Shown here: piece by piece, positions 23,401-35,370 of the stretch
Layout of the letters: each line of letters starts with the position of its first letter
How positions within the stretch are numbered: position 1 is the first letter of the stretch
DNA from: Protostelium mycophagum
Lineage: Eukaryota > Evosea > Variosea > Protosteliida > Protosteliaceae
Direction of reading: 5' to 3'
DNA: 44,513 bases
Assembly (NCBI GenBank): GCA_002081555.1
Contig: MZNV01002758.1
Location: 1 to 44,513 of the forward strand
Translations under genes and position numbers: made by a program
The notes under the pieces: model-generated
The model's input: only the letters and a program-made list of their open reading frames with translations
Databases searched by the model: none
What the model was told of the DNA's origin: nothing

Positions 23401-26400
23401 CCCACAGATACAGCATCAACAACAAAACCCACAGACACAGCAGCAACAACAAAACCCACAGACACAGCACCAACAACAAAACCCACAGACACAGCATCAA
23501 CCACCAAAGATACCACACTAAACAGAGTAGTGAATTGGCCAAAAGAAACCAACACATCAGGACAACCACATCAGACATCACCAGAGAAACCAAGCACCAC
23601 ATCCCAGACCACATCTCAGAATAATACAAGAGATACATCAATATACAGACTCACAGAGATCAACATAGCAAGGGATACGGCCAGCAGCATGAGTAGAAGG
23701 GTTGTAAGAAGTGAGAGGTCATCAAGTGATGAGGAATCATCAGATGATTCTTGTTATGATGTGGGCGAACTAAGTCAGAGAAGCTATGCATCACACAAGA
23801 AGTAAGTGGATTGAAGTTTTGTGAAATGTGTTATTGTTTTGCGGTACTTCTCATGCATACCTTTGGAAATGAAAACACTTTGATTTGGCTCTGCAGTCAT
23901 CGACAGAAAACTATACAAAATAATTTTAAAAACACATTTTTACTGCGAGTTCCAGGAAGAGTTGTCATGGAAGAGACACCATCCCAAAACCAGAGACAAA
24001 GAAAGTCAGAAGCAAAGTCCAGAGAGTCAATGAGAAAATATTGGACAACTATGACACACACATCTGGTCTCCCACAATGGATCCAGACGAAACCATCGTG
24101 AATATTGGAGATCTGACAGACGTGCCGCTTCCGTTGGAATATCATTTGGATACACCTGATAGGCTGAAGGACCATCAGGTTTGATTTTGTTTTGATCAGA
24201 AAGTGGTTGATGCTCTGACATTCTGCTGTTCCGCACATCTTTTCGCGTCATCTACAACCATTTTGTTTGTGAGATTTTCACTCTGAATTGCTGAAGCAAA
24301 ACCTCTCACAGTTGTACAATACTCTACACCAATATTTTCGTCCGATCAGGCAATGATATACATACAGATTGAAGCCTTGAGAATGCTCTATTATACTGTG
24401 GCAAAAGAGAACATGGGATATATGCTTCTCTTGGAGATGGGACTGGGCAAGACCCTCATCGCCGTGCAGTTTGTGTACATATTCTTTCAATATGTCAACG
24501 CGATGCAAGGTGAGTGTTGACAAAGTGTTTGGTACTAAAATGTGATTTATTTTTCCGCAAAGATATGTTTTTCTAGTATTTTAAACTGTATCGCACGCAT
24601 CGACAAATCTTTTGAGTTCCAATATATATTTGGCAGAGATCAAATTTTCAAAAGCATTCACTCCACCGATTCACATCAACAGACAAAGTTGAAAAGACAT
24701 CGCCCACTGGGAAATGTGTACTCATCATCGTCCCGAGCTCTCTCATCTCAAATTGGGAAGCCGAATTCACCAAATGGCTCGGCACAAAGATCGGTGATTC
24801 TGGTAAAGAGAACGAAGACCGTTTTATGCTTTATAAAATGGACAAGCCGGGAGAAGAGAGGATAAATCAATTCCAAAAGTAAGATAAAACAGAATTGTCT
24901 CGTGGTCACGGCTTTGCCTCGAAATCACACCAAAAAGATGTAAATATCTGTTCATCAGAAAATATATCTGCAAGTATACTTCAATGCGATTGCAGCTCAA
25001 GTGATATAGGTGGTACAACAGAGGTGGAGTCATGCTGTTGTCACATTTTTTTGGCAAGACACAAGAGTATGTCCTTTTGTTGAACTGAGCATTTGGTGAT
25101 GAGAAAATCGTTTCATATGCCGTAGAGTAATCCTAAAAACATCACGACTTTGTCGCATGATCTCAGCGTTTTGTGGCCAATCAATAACTTCACATTGTTT
25201 CAGAAAGTAACAACAACAGATTCGCAGAAGATCTGAAGCCGATGGTAGACAAGGCAGATCTCATGATCTACGACGAAGCCCATCTACTGAAGAATGAACA
25301 CGCCGACTTCGTGAGGATAATATCTTCCATCACGACCAAGAGAAGAATACTACTGACCGGGACGCCTTTCCAGAACAACTGTCAGGAGTACAAATGCATG
25401 ATCGATGTGGCTCTACCTGGTTACTTGGGCGAAACGAATGACTTTGGTCAGTATTCTTTTGAATGTCTTGTGCTTCAATTCCTATGTAAATATTGCTGGA
25501 GCCGGAGTTGTTTTGGTTATGCTGTGAGAATGCACCTCTGGTATCTTTGGTGAATTTTTTTATGTGGTTGTGGCAAAATCCTGCAACATAAAACATCAAT
25601 TAAAGATATACATACAATGAGAGTGACTTCTCACAGCGAAAGAGTTCACAAAGCCAATTGAAAATGGGCACTACAAGCCCGACGATTCGGACGACGAAGA
25701 GTGGCACAGGCGTAAAAGACTGAAGAAAGAAGCCTCCGAGAAACTGAAGAGATTGGTGGACCAGATTTCGATCAGAAAGGGTGAGTTTAGGGTTTATATG
25801 GTCCAGGGTGTTTTGTTTTTACAACGGGAGGTTACAGTTGATTCAAAGTTATTTGTGTTGGAATAAGCGAAATCTGTGATTCTGGTGAAGTTGATTCAAA
25901 ATATTCTACGCGGCTTTAGCCACGAAATGGTGTGTTTGTATTTCTTGTGCATGTTTTAGTATTTGAAGGAAAATAATAACACGAAATGACAGCCAAGTTC
26001 ACAGCAGAACATTTATTGGCAATATTATGACGATAAAATTATATAATACTGACAAGAACAGATAACAAGATGAAAGACTTTATTCCGAAAAAGATCGAGT
26101 ACAACGTATTCTTCCAAATCACAAAGAGACAAGTAAGATTGATCCATTTAAATCGAACGACCGAAAACCAAAACAATTTCCGATATACGTCCTGTTAATA
26201 TTCATTCAGGCTGTCTTATACGAAATCATCATCAAGTGGCTCAAGACAAAAATTCCTGAACAAGTTAACTTGAACGAAATGAACGAAACGAATGAAACGA
26301 ACGTTGATACACGGAAATTTCTGAAGGGATTGCACAGCGCGTTGCGGCTGTTGGACCACGCTCAGATTCTGTATAAATACATACAATCACATACAACCAC

Positions 26401-27816
26401 CAAGGTGAATTATTTTAGATTATTGTTATTCTTTTGATTTTTTGGCGGGAAAATTATAATCACCAATAAAGTTCAAGACTTATTTCGATTCTTCACCACG
26501 ACAAAAATTCACCGCGTTAACATACCGTGACCTTTGCGTTAAGGCCGAACACCGTCTTAGCGATGATTTGACATACTAAAATCCGCAGACCCAGCTTCTC
26601 AGCGACTTGCAGAATAATATGGACCAAGACATCAACAACAACGGAGAATACGGCGAACCTGATGGTGATAAAGTGAAATTCGCATTAGAAATCATCAACC
26701 GAGCAAAGAAAGACAAAGAGAAGGTGAGTGGCAGATGTCTACAGATGATCTATAAATCGAAAAATTTTTGATTGATTTCAGGTGGTTTTATTCTCACACA
26801 ACCTGGAAACGCTAGGTAAAACTCTCGCTCTTTTGATACGAGTTGTTTTGCTTTCTTTAACTCATTGACTCACTTGCGGCAAAGCGCAACAAAATATTTT
26901 AACAAGCATCTTACCCACACAGATTATTTGGGCGAGCAACTGAAAGCAAGAAAGATTCAATTCAAGAAATTGAACGGCAAGACGAATAATCAACACCAGT
27001 CGGTGATGGAATTCAACACCAAAAGCAACATAACTGTTCTCTTGACCACCCTCAAGTGTGGAGCTGTAGGGCATAATCTCACTTCGGCGACCAGGTAATC
27101 GCCACAGATTTGGTCCGAGAGAATTTTTAAATCTTGACATTTTCTTTGTGGCAAAGCCACAAATTGCTCTACCAGAGTTTATGTTCAAAAAAATTTCGGG
27201 TGACTTGTAAATTGGAAGAAAAGAATCTTATGCAGATACAGGATGATATTGTTCTCACCTTCCTTCAACCCCTCGGACTGGACTCAAGCCGTAGCAAGAA
27301 TCTACCGTCTGGGACAGAGACAGCCCACTTATATTTATAGACTCATCACGCTCGGCACGGCCGAGCACAAGATGTACATGCGCGGTGTGATGAAGCAGCA
27401 AATCGGCAGAAACATTGTCGATTCGAAGGAAGTAAGTGGATCTTACGATCTTCGTGAATGCACAAAAATACTGATAGATTACAGTCAGACGGAGAGTATA
27501 GAGAGGACGACCTCAAGAACATCCTGGATAATGTTCAAGAACACCAAGAGTATTCGGAGATCGAAACGATTGAAGACAACCTGTTGGATGAAATCAATCA
27601 AAGGTGTCCTCTTCATCTTGGCGCGTGAAAGTCACTCAAAAACGCAGGACAAACAAGCCGTACAAATATGTCACCTCTACAGGAACAACTGAGATTACGA
27701 GATCTGCCGCCACCGAAAGTAGAAGTCAGAGAGTGGCATCCGTACCGAAAACGGCCTTGTCTGTTGACGACGCCGAACAGATCATATCCACCGCCTTCCT
27801 CTTTGTCGATAAATAA
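20451..27816 (+). CDS. ATRX/RAD54L2-type SNF2 chromatin-remodelling ATPase (paralog 1)
   Basis: A 23-exon model closes in frame (4,494 nt, 1,497 residues). Exons: 20451-20595, 20731-21012, 21156-21308, 21542-21837, 21992-22048, 22097-22331, 22369-22554, 22645-22998, 23068-23801, 23956-24178, 24368-24509, 24683-24878, 25022-25066, 25220-25446, 25637-25780, 26062-26132, 26210-26404, 26589-26723, 26782-26815, 26933-27094, 27242-27431, 27485-27603, 27648-27816. The N-terminal half is acidic and low-complexity, with a conserved AADRDFIDDSEE block, an IEIISSSDESSD SUMO-interacting-like motif and Thr/Ala repeats. The ATPase core follows: LKDHQIEALR; motif I EMGLGKT; motif Ia LIIVPSSLISNW; motif II DEAHLLKN; motif III LLTGTPFQNN. 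Then come PIENG, motif V TLKCGAVGHNL and motif VI QAVARIYRLGQRQ. TGTPFQNN..EYKCMI with PIENG points to the ATRX/ARIP4 branch, nuclear ATP-driven DNA translocases acting on nucleosomes or R-loops. No ADD finger is visible. All ATPase motifs look intact. Confidence 0.9.
23140..23515 (+). repeat. In-frame Thr/Ala-rich coding repeats in SNF2 paralog 1
   Basis: Inside exon 9 a 27-nt unit encoding TTKPTDTA plus A/S/P is repeated four times at about 23391-23505. Just before it, a 42-nt unit encoding TTVKDIA(P/S)IVKE occurs twice (about 23267-23350). The register is preserved, so expansion happened by whole-codon units. Long open frames on the opposite strand here are a by-product of the repeat. Confidence 0.85.
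27145..27163. repeat. TTTGTGGC-AAA-GCCACAAA hairpin motif (best copy of a dispersed family)
   Basis: An 8-bp perfect inverted repeat with a 3-nt AAA centre, inside the intron 27095-27241. The core GGCAAAGCC or its complement GGCTTTGCC also occurs at 6121, 9231, 24910, 43420 and 43757, all noncoding. Weaker forms occur near 12952, 21418, 25909, 26874 and 40384. The 4.3-kb satellite carries a GTGGC-AGA-GCCAC version. Confidence 0.8.
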
Positions 27817-28314
27817 TATACGAGCTCGTTGTCCTTGACAGGTTTAGTGACATCCGCGACCGTAGTTGATGTCACCCAACAGTGGCGAATGTTGAAAAAA
27901 ACCAAGCCATGGAATAAAATACGGTTCCTACCGCACTTGGTTCATTTGCTGTTGGTTTATTTTCGGCGTGATCGTGTCAGACCAGTTGCCGGATGAAGAG
28001 TGAGGTTGATATGTCCGCTTGTCCACTTCAGACGTCACACCAACATCTCACGGAATGTTGCATGTGTGACAACACACCACCCTTATGAATACGGATACGT
28101 TTTTACCGCATTTATGTCATTCCTTAGCGTGACAAATCAGTTGGGTGTCATACTTCGGGGACCTCGGGATCATCTCGGTGGTCTCGGGGGAGTAAAAAAA
28201 AACACCAAAAAGACACGGTGACAACCTTCATGATATGTCCGACACTGGGATTTCGCGAGCTGCGACGAAAGTTTCAAAAAGTTGTCAATTTAGAAGCCAC
28301 ATTTTTATACAGCA
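27817..28314. other. Intergenic region between SNF2 paralog 1 and the transcription-factor-like gene
   Basis: No gene is supported. It contains an AATAAA at about 27913 suitable for polyadenylation of the upstream gene, TACCG-type words near 27920 and 28100, and a G-rich stretch with repeated CTCGG near 28158-28190. It should hold the promoter of the next gene. Confidence 0.5.
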
Positions 28315-28984
28315 ATGACAATGATCAGCAACCCCCTCAGTCTGTCTTTTATCCACACAGACATACGCTTCGCCTTTCAGCTATGCGATTTCATCGACAC
28401 TCTCGAGCCACCAGAGCTCTGTCTCTTCCCAACAGAGGAATCCATTTCATTCCTGTTTGGTGATGTAGCAGATGAGCGGCCTGCAAAAAAGCAGAAGCGC
28501 ATGGAAGCGAACTGTGCCGATGTGACAATGGGCAGAGTAGTATTGGCCCAGCCACTCAAATGCAACCAGAGGAAATCATATGAGGACGAGAAAAGATATC
28601 TGGCCCCAAATCCTGTCATCTTGGTGAGAATGACACCTCCTAACACATTATCTGATGGACAACAGATGACACAGCCATTCCAAAGTGGGACTGTCAGGAT
28701 CCAACTCGCCAATGAAGAGAAGGAAGACGTCTGTGAACACGACACCAGACTCGAGATTTGTGGGTCTCCGCTATTCGTGATCGACCCCGTGTCTGGAAGA
28801 ACCCGGAAGATGAAGATCAGGGTGAGTGCCTTTATACTTAGTTTATTAATTCCTGAAGAGCTCGTAGGTTCTCGGGAACAGCGGGTACTTCCGCCTAAAG
28901 TTTATCGTGTGCTGCCGGATGTCAAGCGATGATGAGCTGGTCGAGGAATGCATCTATAGTGATGTCTTCCGTCTGGGCCGTTAA
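28315..28984 (+). CDS. Putative Rel/CSL/Velvet-like DNA-binding protein
   Basis: Exons 28315-28821 and 28868-28984 (46-nt intron, phase 0) give 207 residues; the first in-frame ATG of the open stretch is used. The middle contains VVLAQPLKCNQRKSYEDEKR followed by YLAPNPVILV. An RKSYxxExRYLxPxP signature like this is the DNA-contacting loop style of CSL (QKSYGNEKRFFCPPP), CudA-like and other Rel-type immunoglobulin-fold factors. The second half has ICGSPLFVIDPVSGRTRKMK and GNSGYFRLKF, then SDVF near the end. That order resembles a fungal Velvet domain (G.YRLRF then SDPF). An RPAKKQKR stretch could be a nuclear localisation signal. It is shorter than CSL and lacks a beta-trefoil, so it may be a compact Velvet- or CudA-like factor. 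The family call is inference from motif order only. Confidence 0.5.
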
Positions 28985-29037
28985 TGTGTATATAAAGAGG
29001 ATTGATTAATTATATTCGGGCGAAATTATGTACATCT

Positions 29038-32000
29038 TTATGAAACCGAGTCAAAGTGACATTCAGAGACGGGGGTTTGGTAGTCTGGGCCGATTCCTGA
29101 GTAATCTGTGGAAAAAGCTCTACTGTGGCGGATATTAGGTCTACACGTGTTTGTCTCTGTAGGACCCAATCTGACGCAGATCTCTTGGAAATCTGGCCGC
29201 TCATCCGGTTCCATTCTCCAGCAGTCTGAAAATATAAGTTTGCGGCGACGTAAGTTTTCAACATCTACAACTCACCGTTCATCAATTTCGTGACGATGGG
29301 CTGGCTCGTGTGTGGGATTTGTAACCTCGTTCCCTCTACAACGACCGCGAAAGCGGCCTCGACCGGAGTTAAAGTTGGAAAGGGGTCGGAGGCAGTCTCA
29401 ATCTCCCAGCACACCACCCCGAAAGACCAAACGTCACTCTTTGTGCTGTATTCTCTGTTCTTTATGGCTGAAATATGGGTGAAAACTCGTTTGATAGGTC
29501 TATTTTTACCTTCAGGGGACATCCACTTAAGAGGGCCCACGTTGGAAGTTGTGAAATTCGCTTGACTCTGACTTTCGCGAGACAATCCGAAATCTGCGAC
29601 TTTGGGTTGTAGATTGTCAGTCAGTAGAATATTTCTTGCCGCCAAATCCCTGTGCACCTGAATTTCGGTGGGTTTTCCCAGAGATTTCTGGTTACGTACG
29701 ATACCCTCCAGGTGTAGATGGAGCATCCCCATGGCGATGGAGTTCATCATGCTTTTCCTCTTCTCTGGATCTACTTGTTCTGATTTTAAAAAATCCACGA
29801 GACTGCCACCTGAAAAATCCATGAGCCCCTTCATGGCGGGAAAACCTTTACCTCCGCAAAACTCCGTCACCAAGGACAACGGATTTGGCGGGAAAGTCAG
29901 ACCCAAAAATAGCACGACGTTCGGATGGGGTCTCAACCTCTGCATGATCGACACCTATGTCTTTCAGCTGCAAAGTCTTTATAATTAAATATTTGTATAA
30001 GCTTTTCACCTCCCGGAGAAATTCACGCAATTGATCCTCTGTCACTTGCTCTGATTTTATCTGTTTAACGGCTACTTCAGTTTCCCGCCATTTTCCCCGG
30101 AAAACGATCCCAAAACCCCCCTCCCCGACTAGTTGCAACTGTTGTAGTTCGTCGAAACTGATGATGGCCTTCTGAGCGCTTCCCAGGGAAATGTCTTTAA
30201 GTTCTAAATGCGAAAAATCCTGGAGGTGAAACATGTTGCGCCTCTCTCGCGTGATGATGACGTAGACGATCACGGCAACTACCGCGAGGACTACGACTGA
30301 CGAAACGCCCACTACGATTGCGACGATGATGCCGGGTTGTAGACCGTCGGAGGGGGGGTCGGGGGGTATCGGGGATATCACCCCGAGAACTTGGAGGGGC
30401 CAACCTTGTGTCACATTGTTTTGAAACTTGTGGATCAACACTTCCACAACTCTTTCGGAAGACCCTTGTGTATAATCGGATGTTGGAGGCAATATGTCTG
30501 CGTCTACAATGATGCTGCCGCTCATCGCGCGCTTGATCTGCTTTGTGTCAACTAGGTTTTTTATTGTAAAATATTTACGCATCTTTCTACAATTTAAAAA
30601 TATTGAAAAATTACTTGGATACGATCGGTGCTAATATTAGCAATGATAGTGATCCCTGCCACCATGACATCCTCTCTGTAGCCAGAAAAATCCCCCGCCA
30701 CTCTTATTCTGACCGATGTAGATGCCCGAAAATCTGACACACTACAACTCGCCATGCAAGAAGTTGCGGATTGAGAGGATATCGGGCACTGGAAGGCGTT
30801 GTAGTTCAGCCTACAATTTTGTAGATTGGGTAGCGACATCGTACTCGCATCCACCAAGCTATTATGGGATAAATCGAGATATCTTAACGTGTAAGGAAGG
30901 ACAGGAACGCTTCCTGTCACTGTCAGAAATTTCGTGGAAATTTCGAGATACCTGTCAGCATGTTATTACTGGCATTAAAACTGATCAATTGAGACATGTA
31001 ATTGTAGTTTGGCAGTGTCCCCTCTAAAAGATTAAAGCTCATGTCGATGATGATCGTCTTTGGTGATGAGATGGCAGGCACCTTCCCGGAAAAAGCGTTG
31101 TGGCTTAGGTTGAGGTATTTCACAGAGGAAAGTCCGCTGACAAAATCTATACTGCCAGAGAAACTATTATTGCTGATGTCAATGAGCTGTCAATATGTCA
31201 GGACGCGAAATTTAGATGAAATTTCGTCGTACCGCGGGGTCGGACGAGAGGGCGGGAAAATCTCCATAGAAACGGTTGTTTTGTAGAGCGAGGGTCTGCA
31301 AGCTGAGGATCTGCCCCAATGTTCCTGGAACACTTCCCGTCATGAGATTGAATGAGATGTTGAAGAGTTGTAGATTGGATAGATTATTGATCTCCGCGGG
31401 GATCGTACCGTTCAGTAGATTATCGGACAGGTCCAATGTCTGTTTGACATGTCAGTTCTACAACTCGCCTTGTACAAATTTTCACCTGAAGTGAAGAGAT
31501 GGAGGTGAGGGGCGAAATATCCCCTAGAGAAAACCGATTCCCATGTAAATCAAGCGTCGACAATGACTTCAATGTCGACATGTCCGCCAGCAGCCCCCCC
31601 GACATCATATTTCCCGCCAAATTCAGGGTCTGAAGCTGTGTACAAGACGAGATGGCAGGCGGGATATTTCCGTACACTTGGTTGTGGCTCGCGTCCAAGT
31701 ACTGGAGATTTCGCAGAAATCCCACTTGCGCTGGGATATCGGTCCTTAGGGAATTGTGAGATATATCCAAGTGGTACAATTGTGTCAGAAACTGTGCCCG
31801 CGTGTCAATCTTCCCCGTCAGAAAATTATGTGACAGGTCTATATATAGAAGGAAGGCGCTGGCCGCGGGGATGGGGCCAGAGAAGCGGTTGTGGCTGTGG
31901 GGATCAATGTTTTGTTCCGGCAAAAATCGGGGAGAAATCACCTGAAGATTTTGTAGGTCAGACTGGGGGCGAAAATGGCCGAGGGGGGGATAAATCCCTC

Positions 32001-33343
32001 TACAATGACTCAGATTCACCGAATTTTCGTGGATCTTTCTTACCGAAGTTGTTGTGGGAGAAATCTAAATATAGACTTCCGTAGGGGTAGTTCTGAAGGG
32101 TCCCGTTGAGTTTATTGTTGTTGATAGTTAAGACTTTCAATGACGTCATATTTACAAATATATTTGGCAGGGGACCTTCCAATTGGTTATATCCCATTTT
32201 CAGTTGTGTCAGGGAAGATAGAAGGCCCAGGGAGGCCGGAAATCCTCCGGAGAAATTATTGAATTGTAGATCGAGTATAGAAAGCGCGGTTAAGTTTCCG
32301 AGAAAAGGAATCGGTCCAATCAATTGGTTCGACTCGAAAGCTGCGAGTTGTAGATTGACCAGATTTCCAAATTTAGGAGAGAGTCCACCAGAGAAAGAGT
32401 TGTCGTTGAGTTCGAGGGCATTCAGTCCGGTAAGACCATAAAGAGACTCTGGAATATTTCCGGAAAGGTTATTACCTTGGAGCGCTAAGAGAGCGAGCTG
32501 GATCGTGTGAGCTCAATGATCATCAAACAAAAGTCATGATGACATCGTCTCACTTGTGAGAGTTGGTCGATGCATTGCGGCAAGCCTCCAGAAAAAAAAT
32601 TAACGCTGAGGTCCATGGCCTTCAGATTTGTCATTGTGCAGAGACTTGTTGGTAAAGGGCCTTCTAATAAATTATTGAAGAGAGAAAGTGACCGTAAAGC
32701 CGGGAGGGTCATGTTTGGTATGTCTGTGAACATTCAACTATGATGGAAACAAATGGACGTACTGCCGGTCAACAGGTTCGAGTTGAAGTCTAAAGATTGA
32801 AGTGATTGAAGAGTCCTTAGATCAGGTAAAGGACCCGAGAAGAGGTTACTCCCGAGTGACAGCGATAAGAGTCCTAATGGTTCAGTGTCATCACGACAAA
32901 AAAGACATGGTGAATACCTCTCGCTTCCGCGAGCCAAGAGGGAATGTGGCCAGTGAAGCTGTTGTCATCCAACTTTAAAAATCGTAATGACAAGAGTGAT
33001 TCTGTCAATTCGCCCTCCAAAAGATTCCGTGAGAGATCTATCACCGCCCATAATGTGTTGTTGAAGCCAGTTGGAAGACGCCCGACGAGGTTGTTATTGC
33101 TGAGGCTCAGATTGTAAGCGAATACATTTGGAAATGGTGTCGGAATACAAGTCACACCGAAACGATTACAGGGCTGAGAGCCGTCTGTCCATCCATCTGA
33201 ACGAATCCATTGAGGACCTATCGGTGTGTCATTTCGACAAAGGCATCATGTAAATCGGAATCACCTCCAGTGGACACATAGAAATCAGTCCATACATCCG
33301 CGACGACAAATTTGATGAAAAAAATACAGAGGACCGTCCTCAT
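29038..33343 (-). CDS. LRR receptor kinase with tyrosine-kinase-like catalytic loop
   Basis: A multi-exon membrane receptor of roughly 1,150 residues. Start ATG 33343 encodes a hydrophobic signal segment (MRTVLCIFFIKFVVADVW). After an intron comes an LRRNT cap (GPQWIRSDGWTDGSQPCNRF then GVTC). About 20 plant/bacterial-type LRRs follow (LxxLxLxxNxLxGxIP; e.g. NLSLSNNNLVGRLP, LDLSDNLLNGTIP), then a short spacer. The transmembrane helix near 30330-30250 reads GIIVAIVVGVSSVVVLAVVA. The kinase domain has G-loop GEGGFGIVFRG, Lys in EVAVKQIK, VHRDLAARN, ADFGLS, KWMSPEG, SDVWSFGVVCWE and the closing DCWRMEPDERPDFQEICVRL. Its last exon stops at 29038-29040. HRDLAARN is characteristic of tyrosine kinases, but amoebozoan TKL kinases can show it too, so substrate specificity is open. 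Many LRR codons use CTA-CAA (Leu-Gln), adding to the TCTACAA word count. The catalytic residues appear intact. Confidence 0.88.
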
Positions 33344-34066
33344 CCTTGATCGTGTCGTATTTGTTTTGAGACACGCTTGCGACAACGCTTTCGTGCGGAA
33401 TCAATGCCAAACGGGGCACCTTTAATAAAGCCTTGGGCATGTCAAGCTCCATGCATAGAGGACTCTACAGGGGCAAAACACCGTGGATGCGGAGATGTTC
33501 GGGTGCCTCTGCATGTGCCCGGATTGTGCAAATCCGGTGGATTCTGCAGAAAGCCTGCTCATTTGGTTGCAAAAACATGTCCTTACTGACAGACATGAAG
33601 TGGAGCCAAGGTATAATTCAGTTCCTTTTGCATCTGCAATCCTCATGATCACAGCTGATGATTTTCCCTTGTGCATGCGCCAAGACTCTTTATCGTTCTT
33701 GACATACACAACCAATTGAAAGAATCAATTATGGGATCATCGTCCAAAATGCGATGACATCACAGAATGTGGATAAAGAGGACACTCACTAGCTCTCTTC
33801 TTCGTATCCCTGGACCTCTTAGAACAGTTGGTCTGCACCTCGATGGGTGATTTCAAGAAGCATTTGATTGGCCCCTCTTAATATCTGCCGGCTTGGATGA
33901 TGCCAAAATCATAGTTTTGTCTTCTTATTTTAGAAAAGTTAATCATCCGTGATATACATTCAATTCCAAATATATCTGAAGGAGCGACACGCTGCAACAT
34001 TCTGTGCATAACAAGTGGTCTTTCATTTTGAAAGAAGATACTCTTCATTCGAGATCATACTATTTA
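33344..34066. other. Intergenic region between the receptor kinase and SAM synthetase
   Basis: Open frames of 70-97 codons exist on both strands at 33377-33719. One plus-strand frame (about 33495-33719) has a CLCMCPDC cluster, but no splice partner or domain was found, so none is called. From 33720 to 34066 I see no coding signal; this includes the 3' flank of SAM synthetase. Confidence 0.45.
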
Positions 34067-35370
34067 TCAAAACTTGAGTGGCTTGGGGTGCTCCCATGTG
34101 AAGTCGGGGTCGTTTCTTCCGAAGTGGCCGAAGTACGCTGTCTTCTCGTATATGGGTCTTCTCAACTTGAGATCTAAGCACATCAATCACTGTTGCATCA
34201 TCACATCGATCACATACCTCTAATTAAAACTCCGGGTCTGAGGTCAAAGTTCTCATTGACAATCTTCAAGAGCTCAGCATCACTCTTCTTTCCAGTTCCG
34301 TAAGAGTCAACAAAGACGGACAGAGGGTGGGCAACACCGATGGCGTATGAGACCTGCACCAGACATCTCTGGGCGAGTCCGGCGGCGACAAGAGACTTGG
34401 CGATCCAACGGGCAGCGTAGGCACCAGAACGATCGACCTTAGAGGGGTCCTTTCCGGAGAAAGCACCACCACCGTGGGCTCCCCATCCTCCATAAGAGTC
34501 GATGATGATCTTTCTGCCAGTGAGTCCAGCATCTCCTTGAGGTCCACCGATGACGAAACGTCCAGAAGGGTTGAGATGGTAGATTGTCTTGTCGTCCAAG
34601 AGGTTTGCGGGGATAGTTGATTTGATGACAACCTCCAAAAGATCTCTGCGGAGCTCTTCGTTAGAGACCTTCTCGTCGTGTTGTGTGGAGATGACGACGG
34701 TGTGGACACGGATGGGCTTCACGGCACCACCATTTCTCTCGTACTCAATGGTAACTTGGGTCTTGGCGTCGGGTCTCAACCATGAGAGAGTTCCATTGTT
34801 TCTGAGCTCAGAAAGCTTCTGGATCAGACGAGTGGAAAGAACGTGAGTGAGAGGCATGAGCTCCTCTGATTCGTCGGTTGCATAACCAAACATGTGTCCC
34901 TAAGAGGAAATCAGAAAACGTAATTAATATGAAGATCATTATCATACCTGATCTCCAGCACCGAGATCCTCAGCAGCCTTGTTGACGTAGACAGCATTGG
35001 CAATCTCAGGTGATTGTTGTTCAATGGCGACTAAGACATTGCAAGTCTTGTAGTCGAATCCGATGCTTGAGTCGGTGAAACCGATACGCTTGACGGTGTT
35101 TCTGACTCTGGCCTGGAAATCGACTTGAGCCTTGGTGGTAATCTCACCAAAGACAAAGACCAAACCGGTCTTAGAGGCGGTCTCTGTTGACAATCAACGT
35201 TCATCTCTAATAGCTTGAATAATAGACTCACCACAAGCAACCTTTGATTCGGGATCTTGAGCGAGGCAAGCGTCCAAAATGGAGTCAGAAACCTGATCGC
35301 AGAGCTTGTCGGGGTGACCCTCGGACACGGACTCTGATGTGAAGAGGAAATGTGTGAGAGATGCTGCCAT
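34067..35370 (-). CDS. metK: S-adenosylmethionine synthetase (methionine adenosyltransfer­ase)
   Basis: Cytosolic enzyme making S-adenosylmethionine from methionine and ATP, the universal methyl donor. Four exons (35370-35232, 35183-34948, 34899-34218, 34173-34067) close in frame to 387 residues, the usual family length. Start [20 protein letters not shown]; the upstream frame is open but the family starts here. Motifs: [12 protein letters not shown] at the N-terminus (active-site His/Asp), the GAGDQGHMFGYA ATP signature across the exon 2/3 join, and the [10 protein letters not shown]-loop-like signature near 34450. Then [13 protein letters not shown], and a C-terminal [14 protein letters not shown] ending HPKPLKF. 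The 49-nt first intron removes a segment containing an in-frame stop. Codon use is more conserved and GC-richer than neighbouring genes, as expected for a highly expressed gene. It is unrelated in function to its neighbours. Confidence 0.95.

Noticed and set aside
23004-23555. 183-codon minus-strand open frame rich in Val/Ala/Ser
   Set aside because: It is the complement of the Thr/Ala coding repeats of SNF2 paralog 1; no start context or splice support.
25067-25219. Acceptor at CAG 25203 for exon 14 of SNF2 paralog 1
   Set aside because: It gives a stop after the join. The acceptor at 25219 keeps frame and makes the total coding length divisible by three, matching the paralog's junction phase.
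33422-33719. ORFs on both strands between the receptor kinase and SAM synthetase
   Set aside because: They overlap each other, lack domains and lack splice partners.
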